This document shows positions 49,534-59,476 of a DNA stretch of 64,000 nt, one piece after another (within the stretch, counting starts at the first letter, position 1; each line of letters starts with the position of its first letter). The stretch comes from BCD1 sp965230565 (GTDB taxonomy: Bacteria; Bacteroidota; Bacteroidia; Chitinophagales; Saprospiraceae). A program made the position numbers and the translations under genes. Location: contig CBDDLH010000015.1 of NCBI GenBank assembly GCA_965230565.1, positions 248,001 through 312,000 on the forward strand, written 5' to 3'. Under the pieces are notes generated by a model that saw only the letters and a list, made by a program, of their open reading frames with translations, had not been told where the DNA came from and made no database searches.

Positions 49534-52500
49534 CTACCTGACCAAAACCACCTCCCCCTTCATTATTTCCGTCAAGCCGTCCACAAACAACACCTCTGCA
49601 TAATACACAAATACCGCACTGTTCATAGGTTGCCCATTAAAATCACCATCCCAGCCGTACGACGGGTCATTGGGCAGGAAGTTTTCTCCCTCATAAACCA
49701 TATTCCCCCAACGATCAAACACCCTGAAAGAACGGATCTCCACAACATCAATACCGGCATTGATAAAGAAAATATCGTTGATACCATCATCATCCGGACT
49801 AAAAGCATTTGGTATATATACCAGGCGATCTTTCTCCACCTCAATATATATATCATCTTCAGCAACACAACCTTTCTCATCAACAATAGAGAGCACATAA
49901 TTCGTAGAAACCAAAGGGCTTGCCACCGGCACAGGGCAATCCTGGCAGGACAAACTCTCCCACGGCAACCAGGAATAAACAATAGAATCAATTCCGTTGG
50001 TAACTGATTGTATATCAACGGAATCTCCCAAATGAATGGTCATATCCTCCGGCAGGGAAACTACCAGTTCCAGTGGTTGTTCAAGATTCACTTCCAAAAA
50101 GGTTATGCATCCCTCAGCATCCTGGACCTGTAATTCATAATCTCCTGCCTGCAGGTTTTCAAAAACAGGAGTTGCCTGGAAATATTCACCATCAATACTG
50201 TATAAAAGACCTTCCACCTCTGTATCGACCGTTATGGAACCATTCGCATCTCCGAAACAATCAGGGTCAACTGTCCCCAAAGACACATCAGCAGCAATAT
50301 TTGCTTCAACAACAGCTGAAAACTCGGCCGTACAATTATTATCATCGGTAATGGTCAAATCATAAGTTCCCGGTAAAAGATTTTCAAGGGAACTACCGGT
50401 TTGTCCGGTATTCCATTGCAGAGAATACCCCGGTTGCCCTCCAAAGACCAGCACTGAAATGCTCCCGTCACTTTCACCTTCGCAAGAAGGTTCTATATCC
50501 AAATCGACGGTAATGGGGTCCAAAACTTCCAGATGAACTGTATGTGTTGAATCACAGGCATTTGCAGCAGCAAAACTCATACTGTAATCACCGGCAATAC
50601 TTTCCAGGTTGCCAAAGATCTCCACAGATTCTCCGGCACAAAGGGTAATAGATTCTTCTGTCTCAGAAACAGGCAGCACTTCCAGTTTGATCATATGTGT
50701 GGAATCACATGTATTTGCCCCGGTAAATGTCATAAAATAATCTCCTGCCGCGCTGGTTGGAGTTCCAAAAACATCTACCGTTTCATTCTCACAAATGGTA
50801 ATGATTTCGGAAGTCATTACAGAATCAATAACCATGAGTTCGACCCGATGAGTAGAATCACATCCTGTTGTTGATGAATACACTTCAGCATACATGCCCG
50901 AAGCAAATACTTCCTGCCCAAAAAGCATAATGGTGTCCAGTTCACAAATGGTCATCATTTCAAAAGTAGCAGCAGTATCCCGGACTTCTAATTCAATTCG
51001 GTCTAAAAGCACACAACTACCTGAGGTGTCTATCTGGGTATATTCACCAGCTATGTATTCAAAACCTCCAAACACCATGGCTGAATCCCCCTGACAAATA
51101 CTGACCATTTGATCGGTAACGATGGTATCGGTATTATGAATCAGTGTTGTGGTATGCGTAGAATCACAGCCATTGATAGCCGAGAAGGTCTGAGTATAAT
51201 CCCCTTCTGCGGTTTCCGGGTTGTTAAAGATCATCACTGTATCACCCTGGCAGACACTAACCGTATCTTTTGTTAGTAAGGGCGGTAAAAGATCAATAAT
51301 AATGGTGTCTACGCTAAAGCAGCCGGGAGCATTTTCACCAACTACCTCAATTATTGTCATTGAATCAATATCCACCACCACCGTTGCACAAGTATCACAA
51401 TCGATCTGGCTTTGCGGGAACCACTGATACTTTTCAAATCCACTAGCCGTCAACGTTACCGTTCCCGGACAAACGGAGGTATCCTGGGCCACATGTAATT
51501 CAGTTTCCGGAAGTACCGTTATCGTGATCGTATCTGTTTGAACCCCGCCGCAACTGTCGGTTACGGTAACCCAATAAGTTCCCGGAAACCAACTGGTATA
51601 GGTTTGTTCAAAAGATCCGTCAAACCATTGATACTCATAAAACCCGGAACCTGCATCCAGGGTTATGGTTGCATTATCACACATTTCAATATCAGGCCCC
51701 AGGTCAAGTACCGGCGGGATATAATCCAACTCAAAAAAGCCGATATTATTTGTCAAATTACATTCCGAAATACCTGTATTCGGTAGATCTTCCGACTCGA
51801 GGTCAAAAGGCGTTGGCGTACTTCCATTATCGTTTAATATCACATAAATCGGCGACACCAAGGGAGCTCCCAATTCTATGTTAAATATAATGCAACTATC
51901 CATCGCCAACTCCTGTGGTAGAGGATAGGTGGCAATTACGGTAGCAGCTGTAGCTGTCGGGTCTCCTTCATAAAAAGTAATTTCCGTGTCTACCGGTAAA
52001 GTTCCGTTACCTTCATTACAAACTTCAAGGGTTACTAAAATACTATTCCCCTGGCACAAACCATCAATACTTACCAGCATAGCATCCGGAAAAACAATAC
52101 AAGTATCCAGCGATTCACAAGGCACAAAACATTCTACGGTTTCTTCCAGATTTATCGCTACGGGCTGAGCCGGGTTATCTGGAAAACCAAGTGATGGCTG
52201 ATAGGCATTTACGGTATGTGTTCCGTCATAGGGATCATTAAAATCGCTTTCATTGATGGTTATATCCGTTATTGCCATACATTCGCCCGGAATAGAACCA
52301 TCCAGTTCAAGTTTGGCAATAAACAGGTCCTTTCCGCCGAGGCCGTAGCTCTCACTTGACCCCACCAGGTAGATCAGTCCATTATGCCATAATACATCCC
52401 AACCTTCCTCACTTTGAGTTCCTCCGTAACGTTTTGCCCATTGGACACTACCCAATTTGTCTGTTTTTGCTAAATACATCCTGGTCTCGGTTCCTTCCTC

Positions 52501-55500
52501 GTAATACCCTACCACCAGATACCCATCCGGCAAATTGAGTAGCTTCCTTAATCGCTGGTTATTGGCCCCCGGAATGTCATAATCTTTAGCCCATTGGATA
52601 TTTCCGGAATAATCCGTTTTAAACATCTGGGTCGTAATATCCGTGGCACTGGTACCATTCGTGTCACCATGCCCTATGACTACCAATCCGTTATCAGAAA
52701 TAATATCCGTTGAGTATAATCTTGCATTGCTTTGCACATTAACCAGGTACAATCGGGACCACAATTCCGACCCTGTCAGATCGAACTGACTAATCGCCTG
52801 TCGCATCTTGTCAGTACCGCCACCGGCAAAATTATACCGGCCAGTACCATAAACGCTGTTGGCATGTATAATGATCTCCGCCAAACCTTCACAACTTCCC
52901 AGGTTATAGTTTTGATACCATACTGAATTACCGGTAAGGCGTTCTATTTCCATTAAAAAAGCATCACAACCCAGTCCCGGAGAATTATTCTGAGCCGTAC
53001 TTCCCCCGATCATATAATTCCCCCCGGGGCTGATCTCCAGAATGGTTCCGAAACTCGACCTACTGTCAGGACCAAAATCGAGGATCTTTGTCCAGATTAA
53101 ATTGTTATTTTGATAATCGTATTTAAAAGCATAACATTCCCGGTCATTACCGATAAGGGCTGTATTCCCGGCAACGATCAGATTATTATCTGAATCCAAT
53201 TGCATATCAATCGGGTATTCGGGTTTGTCGGTAAATTTGAACGTACGCTCCCAGACCGATGCACCATCTGCATCCAGCATAACGATCAGTGTGCTATCTC
53301 CTTTGGATCCACTCACCAAAAACCCACCTCCCGGTTCCGAAACTATAACCCTTCCGGATTCATCACCTGTTGGCGTTCCCAGTGTTTTCACAAAAGTATC
53401 TTCGCAGGGTAGTGTATCCTGTTGACAACCACATCCGTCCACCGGAGATTCTGCCTCTATCAATTCCGGTTGCCACTCATAGGCATCCATCGGACTATCA
53501 TATTCCACTAAATCCACTTCCGGGTCTGCTGATAATTCAAGATAATAATCCTCAACGCCTAAAGATTCTGATATCACACACTCTCCCGCAGTATTTCCAT
53601 CCAGGTCCATTTTCACCACAAGCATATTCGAATCAAACCCACCAGGTTCGCCCGACGTTGCCGTGAGATAAATAAATTGTCCTTCAATAATCATTTGATT
53701 AACAGGATGAAGACTCACTTCATCATTGCCGGAAAAGGAATAAGACTTCGCCCATTCTGTCCAACCCTCTTTATTGGTTTTCAAAACAAATATCTCATGC
53801 GGGGATTCTACCGTTTTCCCAAAGAAATAAAAAGCGTGTGGCGTGGATACTATTTCCAGAGCATGCACTTTTCCTATACCAAATAGTTCGTACTTCCGGA
53901 CCCAGTTAATATCACCGTTGAGGTTCGTCCTGACCAAAAATGGAGAAATATCTGTGTTGCTGTCGCCATTTTCATCCCCATCTCCCAGGATAAAAATGGC
54001 CTGATTTTCAATGATAAAATCACGGTTGTACAAACGGGCTGTCTGACTTTCATCCACAAAATAGGTTCTGGACCAAATTTCGTTACCGTTCATGTCCATC
54101 TTGGTCATTCCGTATCGCATCTTATCTGTGTTGGTACCAATGGGGTGAGTATATCTTCCGATGGTATAAATTTCATTGTTATACAGGGCGGATTCAAGTG
54201 AAGATTGGGAAGCGCCTAATGAATAATTTTGAGGAGTAAAAGCTGCTAAACTCCCCGTATTTCGATCCACTTTCAGGAAGGTGAAATCATCCCAGTTACC
54301 CGGAGGTCCGTTGAAGTGGGTATCTCCAAAAACGATGTAATGATTGCCGATGGAAGTATTTGGCGGTGGCTCCAAAATGGATCGCAGGGAAGAAGAATAA
54401 GAGGTTCGTTGTAACCAAACCACCGTATTGTTCATTGGGTTAAATTTACATATGAATCCCTGTAGGGTCTGTCCTGAACCATCAAGCCCGCAAAAAACAA
54501 GCATTCCGGCGGAATCTTCGATCATATCGGTTATCGTGTAATCCACCAATATATCCCAGGCCATTGGGATGTAATATTCCCATAAAACAACACCTCCCGG
54601 AGTCATTTTTACGATATACGGGTTTCCGTAATAAGAACCACCAAGGTAAAAGTTACCATCAGAGGATGGAATGATCAGATTTCCTTTTTCATTGGCATTA
54701 GGATCTCCGATAATTTTCACAAAGGTCGAATCTTCACAACTCCCGGTGGGTTCGAATACAAAAAGCGTTTGGCAAAAACTTTGCTCGCATAGTCCATTGG
54801 AGGCTTCCATACAAACCTGGTAAACACCTTCCGCAGGAAAAACATAAGTGAAATCCTGCGTTGTCGCTTCAGTAGATCCGTTTACCGTCCAGACATAATC
54901 TGTAGCATCTGTACTTTCGTTGGTAAAACCGACGATCTCACCGGGTAATGGATAGACATTGGAGGAAGTAAAACCTGCCTCTACCGGGCAAACAACCGTC
55001 ACGTTGATCGAATAATCATCATGACAATTGGGGTCGGCATTGGTAGCATAAAGCGTTATTTCAAAGGTTCCAAGTGTATTGAAAGTATGCGAAAAGTCCG
55101 TCGAGAAAGCTGTTGACACACCATCGATATGCCAATCCCAAATACTTCCGTTGGATGTTGTGTTCACAAAATTAATAGTGGTTCCAATATTGACCGTCTG
55201 GTCAACATCTGGAGTAAACCCCGCTATCAGATTTACAGAACATGGATCATTGCAACCCTCTGATTCCAGAAGACTTTCACGAATATTATCAATAACTCCG
55301 TGCATCCTGTCCGCTTGTCCTTGTGAGAAGGCAGAATAACAGCTCCAGTTTCCGTAATCCATATAATTCCAGAACATATCATTCTGATCTGTCGCAAATC
55401 CTGAGTTGGTATCCGTTGTGCAGGAATTAGCAGAACCGGCGCATGGTACTGCCGCAGTCGAGTTATCAGGAGGCGTATCACAAACGCGGTCACCGTCCGT

Positions 55501-56265
55501 CATACAATCATCATTGGTACAGCCGCCCTGGAAAGTGTGGTACAAACCGAGGTAATGTCCCATTTCATGCACCTGAACGCCGGAGTTGGCATTGGAAGAA
55601 CCAAACCAGCGAGCCTCCTGTACGATCCCGTCCACGCTACTTCCATGAGCACCCGGCAAATATGCATAACCCGCCACCCCACATCCACTGGAGCCTGAGC
55701 AAATTTCATTCACCAGCCATATATTCACATAATGCAATGGATCCCAACGGATTAAGTTTTTAAGATCCAGATCTTCCGAATTCATATCCACATTGGTCAA
55801 AGGGGATTCAACCCGATTGATCCCAGTAGTAAACGTACCTTCCGGAGTTCTTTTGGCCAGGCAAAACTGGATCTGTGTATTCACGCCCGTTCCCTGGTCA
55901 TAATAATCTGTATTGGCGAAAGCCTGATTGAGGTGCTCCATACCATCCAATACCTGAGCGTCGGTAATATTCTCCGGACCATTTTCATGAATGATATGCA
56001 CGACCACCGGAATGATATAAGGTGGAGGACTGGATTTTTCCTGCAGATTTTTCGATTGGGTTTGGAGTAAGATTCTTTCCATGGCTTCGTGTTTTTGTCT
56101 GAAGCGTGGATCTTTATCCAGGGCATTTTTAAACAGCTCATCCGTAGCACAATATTGTTCCCCGGCATTGTAAGGCTGGATGGGGGAAGAACTATACCAG
56201 GCATTGAGAAAAAGGAATGACAGGAGCACCAAAGTGCCCATCAACAGAGTGCTGATCGTTTTCAT
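49534..56265 (-). CDS. Giant M43-family metalloprotease/adhesin with T9SS type B sorting domain
   Basis: 2243 aa. Signal/anchor (LLMGTLVLLSFLFLNAW), then an M43 (cytophagalysin-type) catalytic domain with QVHEMGHYLGLYH (His233, Glu234, His237, His243) and Met-turn NYMDYGNWSCYSAF. Two PKD-like domains follow (about 345-510), two tandem propeller-like regions that look like an internal duplication (each opening CEDSTFVK.IG/CEDTFVKTLG, about 515-960 and 975-1400), a CARDB-like domain (about 1415-1540), and a gluey beta domain. Then come five repeats of ~50 residues (pattern C.GD....FG......GDY...F...N.CDSTH, about 1650-1930), SprB-like repeats (EPSCEGESDGSISVLVFGGQ), and the type B sorting domain (YIPNAFSPDDDGINDIFF). 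An extracellular protease tethered to the surface. Confidence 0.93.
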   Translation of the reverse strand: MKTISTLLMGTLVLLSFLFLNAWYSSSPIQPYNAGEQYCATDELFKNALDKDPRFRQKHEAMERILLQTQSKNLQEKSSPPPYIIPVVVHIIHENGPENITDAQVLDGMEHLNQAFANTDYYDQGTGVNTQIQFCLAKRTPEGTFTTGINRVESPLTNVDMNSEDLDLKNLIRWDPLHYVNIWLVNEICSGSSGCGVAGYAYLPGAHGSSVDGIVQEARWFGSSNANSGVQVHEMGHYLGLYHTFQGGCTNDDCMTDGDRVCDTPPDNSTAAVPCAGSANSCTTDTNSGFATDQNDMFWNYMDYGNWSCYSAFSQGQADRMHGVIDNIRESLLESEGCNDPCSVNLIAGFTPDVDQTVNIGTTINFVNTTSNGSIWDWHIDGVSTAFSTDFSHTFNTLGTFEITLYATNADPNCHDDYSINVTVVCPVEAGFTSSNVYPLPGEIVGFTNESTDATDYVWTVNGSTEATTQDFTYVFPAEGVYQVCMEASNGLCEQSFCQTLFVFEPTGSCEDSTFVKIIGDPNANEKGNLIIPSSDGNFYLGGSYYGNPYIVKMTPGGVVLWEYYIPMAWDILVDYTITDMIEDSAGMLVFCGLDGSGQTLQGFICKFNPMNNTVVWLQRTSYSSSLRSILEPPPNTSIGNHYIVFGDTHFNGPPGNWDDFTFLKVDRNTGSLAAFTPQNYSLGASQSSLESALYNNEIYTIGRYTHPIGTNTDKMRYGMTKMDMNGNEIWSRTYFVDESQTARLYNRDFIIENQAIFILGDGDENGDSNTDISPFLVRTNLNGDINWVRKYELFGIGKVHALEIVSTPHAFYFFGKTVESPHEIFVLKTNKEGWTEWAKSYSFSGNDEVSLHPVNQMIIEGQFIYLTATSGEPGGFDSNMLVVKMDLDGNTAGECVISESLGVEDYYLELSADPEVDLVEYDSPMDAYEWQPELIEAESPVDGCGCQQDTLPCEDTFVKTLGTPTGDESGRVIVSEPGGGFLVSGSKGDSTLIVMLDADGASVWERTFKFTDKPEYPIDMQLDSDNNLIVAGNTALIGNDRECYAFKYDYQNNNLIWTKILDFGPDSRSSFGTILEISPGGNYMIGGSTAQNNSPGLGCDAFLMEIERLTGNSVWYQNYNLGSCEGLAEIIIHANSVYGTGRYNFAGGGTDKMRQAISQFDLTGSELWSRLYLVNVQSNARLYSTDIISDNGLVVIGHGDTNGTSATDITTQMFKTDYSGNIQWAKDYDIPGANNQRLRKLLNLPDGYLVVGYYEEGTETRMYLAKTDKLGSVQWAKRYGGTQSEEGWDVLWHNGLIYLVGSSESYGLGGKDLFIAKLELDGSIPGECMAITDITINESDFNDPYDGTHTVNAYQPSLGFPDNPAQPVAINLEETVECFVPCESLDTCIVFPDAMLVSIDGLCQGNSILVTLEVCNEGNGTLPVDTEITFYEGDPTATAATVIATYPLPQELAMDSCIIFNIELGAPLVSPIYVILNDNGSTPTPFDLESEDLPNTGISECNLTNNIGFFELDYIPPVLDLGPDIEMCDNATITLDAGSGFYEYQWFDGSFEQTYTSWFPGTYWVTVTDSCGGVQTDTITITVLPETELHVAQDTSVCPGTVTLTASGFEKYQWFPQSQIDCDTCATVVVDIDSMTIIEVVGENAPGCFSVDTIIIDLLPPLLTKDTVSVCQGDTVMIFNNPETAEGDYTQTFSAINGCDSTHTTTLIHNTDTIVTDQMVSICQGDSAMVFGGFEYIAGEYTQIDTSGSCVLLDRIELEVRDTAATFEMMTICELDTIMLFGQEVFASGMYAEVYSSTTGCDSTHRVELMVIDSVMTSEIITICENETVDVFGTPTSAAGDYFMTFTGANTCDSTHMIKLEVLPVSETEESITLCAGESVEIFGNLESIAGDYSMSFAAANACDSTHTVHLEVLDPITVDLDIEPSCEGESDGSISVLVFGGQPGYSLQWNTGQTGSSLENLLPGTYDLTITDDNNCTAEFSAVVEANIAADVSLGTVDPDCFGDANGSITVDTEVEGLLYSIDGEYFQATPVFENLQAGDYELQVQDAEGCITFLEVNLEQPLELVVSLPEDMTIHLGDSVDIQSVTNGIDSIVYSWLPWESLSCQDCPVPVASPLVSTNYVLSIVDEKGCVAEDDIYIEVEKDRLVYIPNAFSPDDDGINDIFFINAGIDVVEIRSFRVFDRWGNMVYEGENFLPNDPSYGWDGDFNGQPMNSAVFVYYAEVLFVDGLTEIMKGEVVLVR

Positions 56266-56383
56266 GTTCAGGTGTTTTTTATTTAGATGCCCAAAATAGG
56301 CATTTTGTTACCTTCAACACCAGAAGATTTCGGGTTTTAAGCAAAAAGTGTGAAAATCCAGAACCTTTCATTGCCCAATCAGA

Positions 56384-56430
56384 TAGAACGCGGATCAAAC
56401 AGTTCTAACGGATGAGAACGAATTTGATTT
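56384..56430. repeat. GAACGCGGATCAAA-type intergenic repeat
   Basis: GATAGAACGCGGATCAAACA followed by GTTCTAACGGATGAGAACGA. Resembles the GGAACACGGGTCGGAACGGA stretch at 4735-4755. Located between the protease and ettA. Confidence 0.45.
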
Positions 56431-56478
56431 CTTCTTTTTTAAAAGAATCCGATTCCAGATGTAATAGGAAAGTGTCTA

Positions 56479-58158
56479 TTACCGATTAATCACATTTTTG
56501 AACTTCGGCCGCTTAGGAGGATTATCTCCCCATTTGGCTTTCTTCATTTCCTCATATTGGGTAAAGTTACCTTCAAAAAATACCACTTCAGCTTCATCTT
56601 CAAAAGAGAGAATATGTGTCGCCAAACGGTCGATAAACCACCGGTCGTGAGAGATCACCAGAACACAGCCTGCAAAATTATCAATACCATCTTCCAGGGC
56701 CCTGAGGGTATTGACATCAATATCATTGGTAGGCTCATCAAGCAGTAGCACGTTACCGCCCTCCTTGAGGGTCATGGCCAATTGTACCCGGTTTCGTTCT
56801 CCTCCGGATAATAATCCGATCTTTTTCTGCTGATCGCTGCCGCCAAAATTAAAACGACTGATGTAGGCACGGGCATTCACTGAAGTACCCGCAACATCCA
56901 GTATTTCATTTCCCTGGGAAACGACTTCGTAAACGGATTGCTCCTTGTTCTGCAACTGTTCGTGGCTTTGGTCAACATAAGACAATTGAACGGTATCTCC
57001 AATGGTAACAGAACCGGTATCAGGCGTTTCCCGGCCCATGAGGATTCTGAAAAGGGTACTCTTTCCCACCCCGTTTGGACCGATTATTCCAACAATCGCA
57101 TTTTTTGGGATACTGAATGTCAGGTTCTCAAAAAGAATACGATCACCGTAGGATTTGGAAATATTGTCAACTTCGATCACCTTATCCCCAAGGCGAGGTC
57201 CGGGAGGGATGTATAATTCGAGTTTTTTCTCTTTCTCTTTGGATTCTTCTCCTGCAAGTTTTTCGTAAGCATTCAAACGCGCTTTACCTTTACTCTGCTT
57301 GGCTTTTGGTGCCATTCTGATCCACTCCAACTCACGTTCCAGGGTTTTACGTTTTTTGCTCTCGGATCTTTCTTCCTGCTCCAATCTCTTAGCTTTCTGA
57401 TCCAGCCAGGAAGAATAGTTGCCTTTCCATGGAATACCTTCACCCCTGTCCAGCTCTAATATCCAACCGGCAACATTATCCAGAAAATAACGGTCGTGGG
57501 TAACGGCAATAACTGTTCCGGGAAAACTCTTGAGATATTGCTCCAACCAGTGAACAGATTCAACATCCAGGTGGTTGGTAGGCTCATCCAACAGCAAAAT
57601 ATCCGGATTGCTCAAAAGCAATCTTGCCAGCGCTACCCGACGACGTTCCCCACCTGATAGCACTTTAACCGACGCATCATCGGGGGGACAACGCAGCGCA
57701 TCCATGGCAGTATTGATCTTATTGTCGAGTTCCCAGGCATTGTGATGATCGAGTTTTTCCATCAATACACCTTGCTTTTCAATAAGCTCCATCATCTCAT
57801 CATTTTCCATCGGTTCGCCCAACTTCAGATTAATGGCTTCATACTCGGCCATGACATCCATGATCTCTTTAACGCCCTCTTCCACGATCTCACGGGCAGT
57901 TTTATTCTCGTCTAATTCAGGTTCTTGCTCAAGATATCCGATTTTGTAGGTTCCATCAAAACTGATGTTCCCCTGGTAGTTTTGATCCAGTCCGGCAATG
58001 ATTTTCAGCAAAGTAGATTTACCGGAGCCATTCAAACCCAAAACTCCAATCTTGGCCCCGTAGAAAAAACTGAGCCAGATATTCTTCAAAACCTGTTTAT
58101 TCGGAGGATAAATCTTGGAAACGCCCTCCATGGAAAAGATGATCTTATTGTCTGTCAT
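56479..58158 (-). CDS. ettA: Energy-dependent translational throttle protein EttA (ABC-F ATPase)
   Basis: 559 aa. Two ABC domains each have Walker A (GLNGSGKSTLLK; GPNGVGKSTLFR), signature (LSGGERRRVALARLL; LSGGERNRVQLAMTL) and Walker B (LLLDEPTNHLD; LLLDEPTNDID). The 'arm' insertion in domain 1 and the linker RMAPKAKQSKGKARLNAYEK between domains fit EttA, not Uup or drug-resistance ABC-F. It binds the ribosomal E site and gates the first peptide bond with energy status. Length equals E. coli EttA (555 aa). A TATTTTTG promoter box lies 22 bp upstream of the start. No membrane domain, so not a transporter. Confidence 0.95.
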   Translation of the reverse strand: MTDNKIIFSMEGVSKIYPPNKQVLKNIWLSFFYGAKIGVLGLNGSGKSTLLKIIAGLDQNYQGNISFDGTYKIGYLEQEPELDENKTAREIVEEGVKEIMDVMAEYEAINLKLGEPMENDEMMELIEKQGVLMEKLDHHNAWELDNKINTAMDALRCPPDDASVKVLSGGERRRVALARLLLSNPDILLLDEPTNHLDVESVHWLEQYLKSFPGTVIAVTHDRYFLDNVAGWILELDRGEGIPWKGNYSSWLDQKAKRLEQEERSESKKRKTLERELEWIRMAPKAKQSKGKARLNAYEKLAGEESKEKEKKLELYIPPGPRLGDKVIEVDNISKSYGDRILFENLTFSIPKNAIVGIIGPNGVGKSTLFRILMGRETPDTGSVTIGDTVQLSYVDQSHEQLQNKEQSVYEVVSQGNEILDVAGTSVNARAYISRFNFGGSDQQKKIGLLSGGERNRVQLAMTLKEGGNVLLLDEPTNDIDVNTLRALEDGIDNFAGCVLVISHDRWFIDRLATHILSFEDEAEVVFFEGNFTQYEEMKKAKWGDNPPKRPKFKNVINR

Positions 58159-58179
58159 TGGTTGTAATTATTTTGCGGG

Positions 58180-58187
58180 CAAAAATA
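58180..58187 (-). promoter_or_regulatory. -7 promoter box (TATTTTTG) of ettA
   Basis: Exact TAnnTTTG on the minus strand, 21 bp before the ettA ATG, which would give a leader of about 15 nt. Confidence 0.45.
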
Positions 58188-58198
58188 GGGAATTTTAG

Positions 58199-58231
58199 TT
58201 ACTGATTACTAGTTTCTGGTTACTGGTTTTT
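58199..58231. repeat. Degenerate heptamer string related to (GGTTACT)n
   Basis: TTACTGATTACTAGTTTCTG then GTTACTGG. Keeps the TTACT unit with substitutions; short and imperfect beside the ogt array. Confidence 0.5.
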
Positions 58232-58280
58232 AAGCTCAAGGGGTTTCATTTTTTAAAATTTCATTCAATCTCAATTTCAC

Positions 58281-58334
58281 CTCCGACAAGGTTTCGCCTT
58301 TTCCTCCCTAATGCCAGGCCAAGGCAAAACCTTG
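58281..58334. repeat. Double-hairpin intergenic repeat, copy 12
   Basis: CTCCGACAAGGTTTCGCCTT at the left, CCAAGGCAAAACCTTG at the right. Lies between ettA and the DUF3089 gene. Confidence 0.8.
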
Positions 58335-58353
58335 ATATTTTTTTTAATCTTCA

Positions 58354-59373
58354 TCAATCTCTATTTAAATACTCCCGCACCCTCAATACAGCATTCTCCT
58401 GAATATTCATGTAATAAAAATTGATATCTGCGACGTGATAATTCTTACTTCGGTAGAAGAAACTGAGCGGGAATTTGGGTTTGTGAGTCCATAAGATACC
58501 TTGATGTACCTGAGCATCTGCAAAATTCGGGAAAACTGTTTCAAATTCATAAGTAAGGCCTCCAAGGTTTTCAGTCTTTGGTACAAATGCATTATCTGTT
58601 TTCCAGCTGAGTGGATTGGTCACCAGGATAGAATCTCCGATGGCCACATTTTTGGGTACATATCCATTTTTAAATGTTCTCCACGAAACAAAACAACCCG
58701 TATCGGTACTATCCTGGCAAGGCTGGATATTCTCGAAATACAGCTTTTTTACCGGCATTCCAAGGAGATAAGCAGCCACCAGCTGATTCTGAAGTGGTTT
58801 TCCATCAAAAAACTCCCGGATCAATGGCCCTGAATGTGTTGTTCCCTGGCTGTGGCTGGCTATGATGATGGGTCTGCCGTTGTTATAATGTTCAAGATAG
58901 TATTCAAACGCTTCTTTAACGTCCTTATAGGCTATTTCAAAGGCTTTTCTGGCATTAACCGTATCCTTGGTGAAATAACTATGAATGTGGGCCTGACGGT
59001 ATCGAGGGGCAAAGACCCTTCCTGCCTGGTTAAATGCGCTGGCCTGAAACAAAATTGTACTTTCGTCGACGTCCTTATTCAGTGCTTCGTTGTCAAGAGA
59101 AGGATTCCAATAGTGATTGCCCCTGAATTTGGTGTAAATGGTAGGATGTACAAAAAAAACATCTGCCGGAAGATCAGACTGATCGCTTAATTCCGTCTGT
59201 GCAGGGACTTTGTCGGCGTGATCAATTTTATCCGGATGAGCAGCCCAGCTATCAGGATTGGAATAATCTGTTGTTGGAACTGGTTGATTTTCCTCATAGA
59301 GGGGCTGGAAGGATTTGCAGCTGGAAAGGATCAGAACTAAAACAAGTGTCGTGTATAAAATCAGGTACTTCAT
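58354..59373 (-). CDS. DUF3089-family lipoprotein (alpha/beta-hydrolase-like)
   Basis: 339 aa from the ATG at 59373, chosen because it begins a lipoprotein signal (LILYTTLVLVLILSSC); a longer in-frame start at 59493 would overlap the neighbour and has no signal logic. The DUF3089 pattern is clear: DVFFVHPTIYTKFRGNHYWN, AHIHSYFTK, and a nucleophile elbow IIIASHSQGTTHSG, the lipase-like Ser. The family belongs to the alpha/beta hydrolases; substrate unknown, envelope location expected. A 67-bp inverted repeat (59388-59455) separates it from the DUF4197 gene upstream on the same strand. Confidence 0.85.
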   Translation of the reverse strand: MKYLILYTTLVLVLILSSCKSFQPLYEENQPVPTTDYSNPDSWAAHPDKIDHADKVPAQTELSDQSDLPADVFFVHPTIYTKFRGNHYWNPSLDNEALNKDVDESTILFQASAFNQAGRVFAPRYRQAHIHSYFTKDTVNARKAFEIAYKDVKEAFEYYLEHYNNGRPIIIASHSQGTTHSGPLIREFFDGKPLQNQLVAAYLLGMPVKKLYFENIQPCQDSTDTGCFVSWRTFKNGYVPKNVAIGDSILVTNPLSWKTDNAFVPKTENLGGLTYEFETVFPNFADAQVHQGILWTHKPKFPLSFFYRSKNYHVADINFYYMNIQENAVLRVREYLNRD

Positions 59374-59387
59374 GGGTGAGTGAATAA

Positions 59388-59455
59388 ATTTAACCGTAAA
59401 GGTCGCAAGGATTTCGCAAAGATTAAAATCGTCCCTGCGACCTTTCCGGTTAAAC
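59388..59455. repeat. Long imperfect inverted repeat in the DUF4197-DUF3089 spacer
   Basis: AATTTAACCGTAAAGGTCGC with AAGGATTT (left) pairs with the complement of AAAATCGTCCCTGCGACC and TTTCCGGTTAAAC (right). About 25 of 30 positions pair. Related in sequence to the AACCGC..AAAG repeats at 14621 and 23241; may act as terminator or attenuator for the upstream gene. Confidence 0.6.
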
Positions 59456-59476
59456 AGCCTAATCAATAATTCAGGC

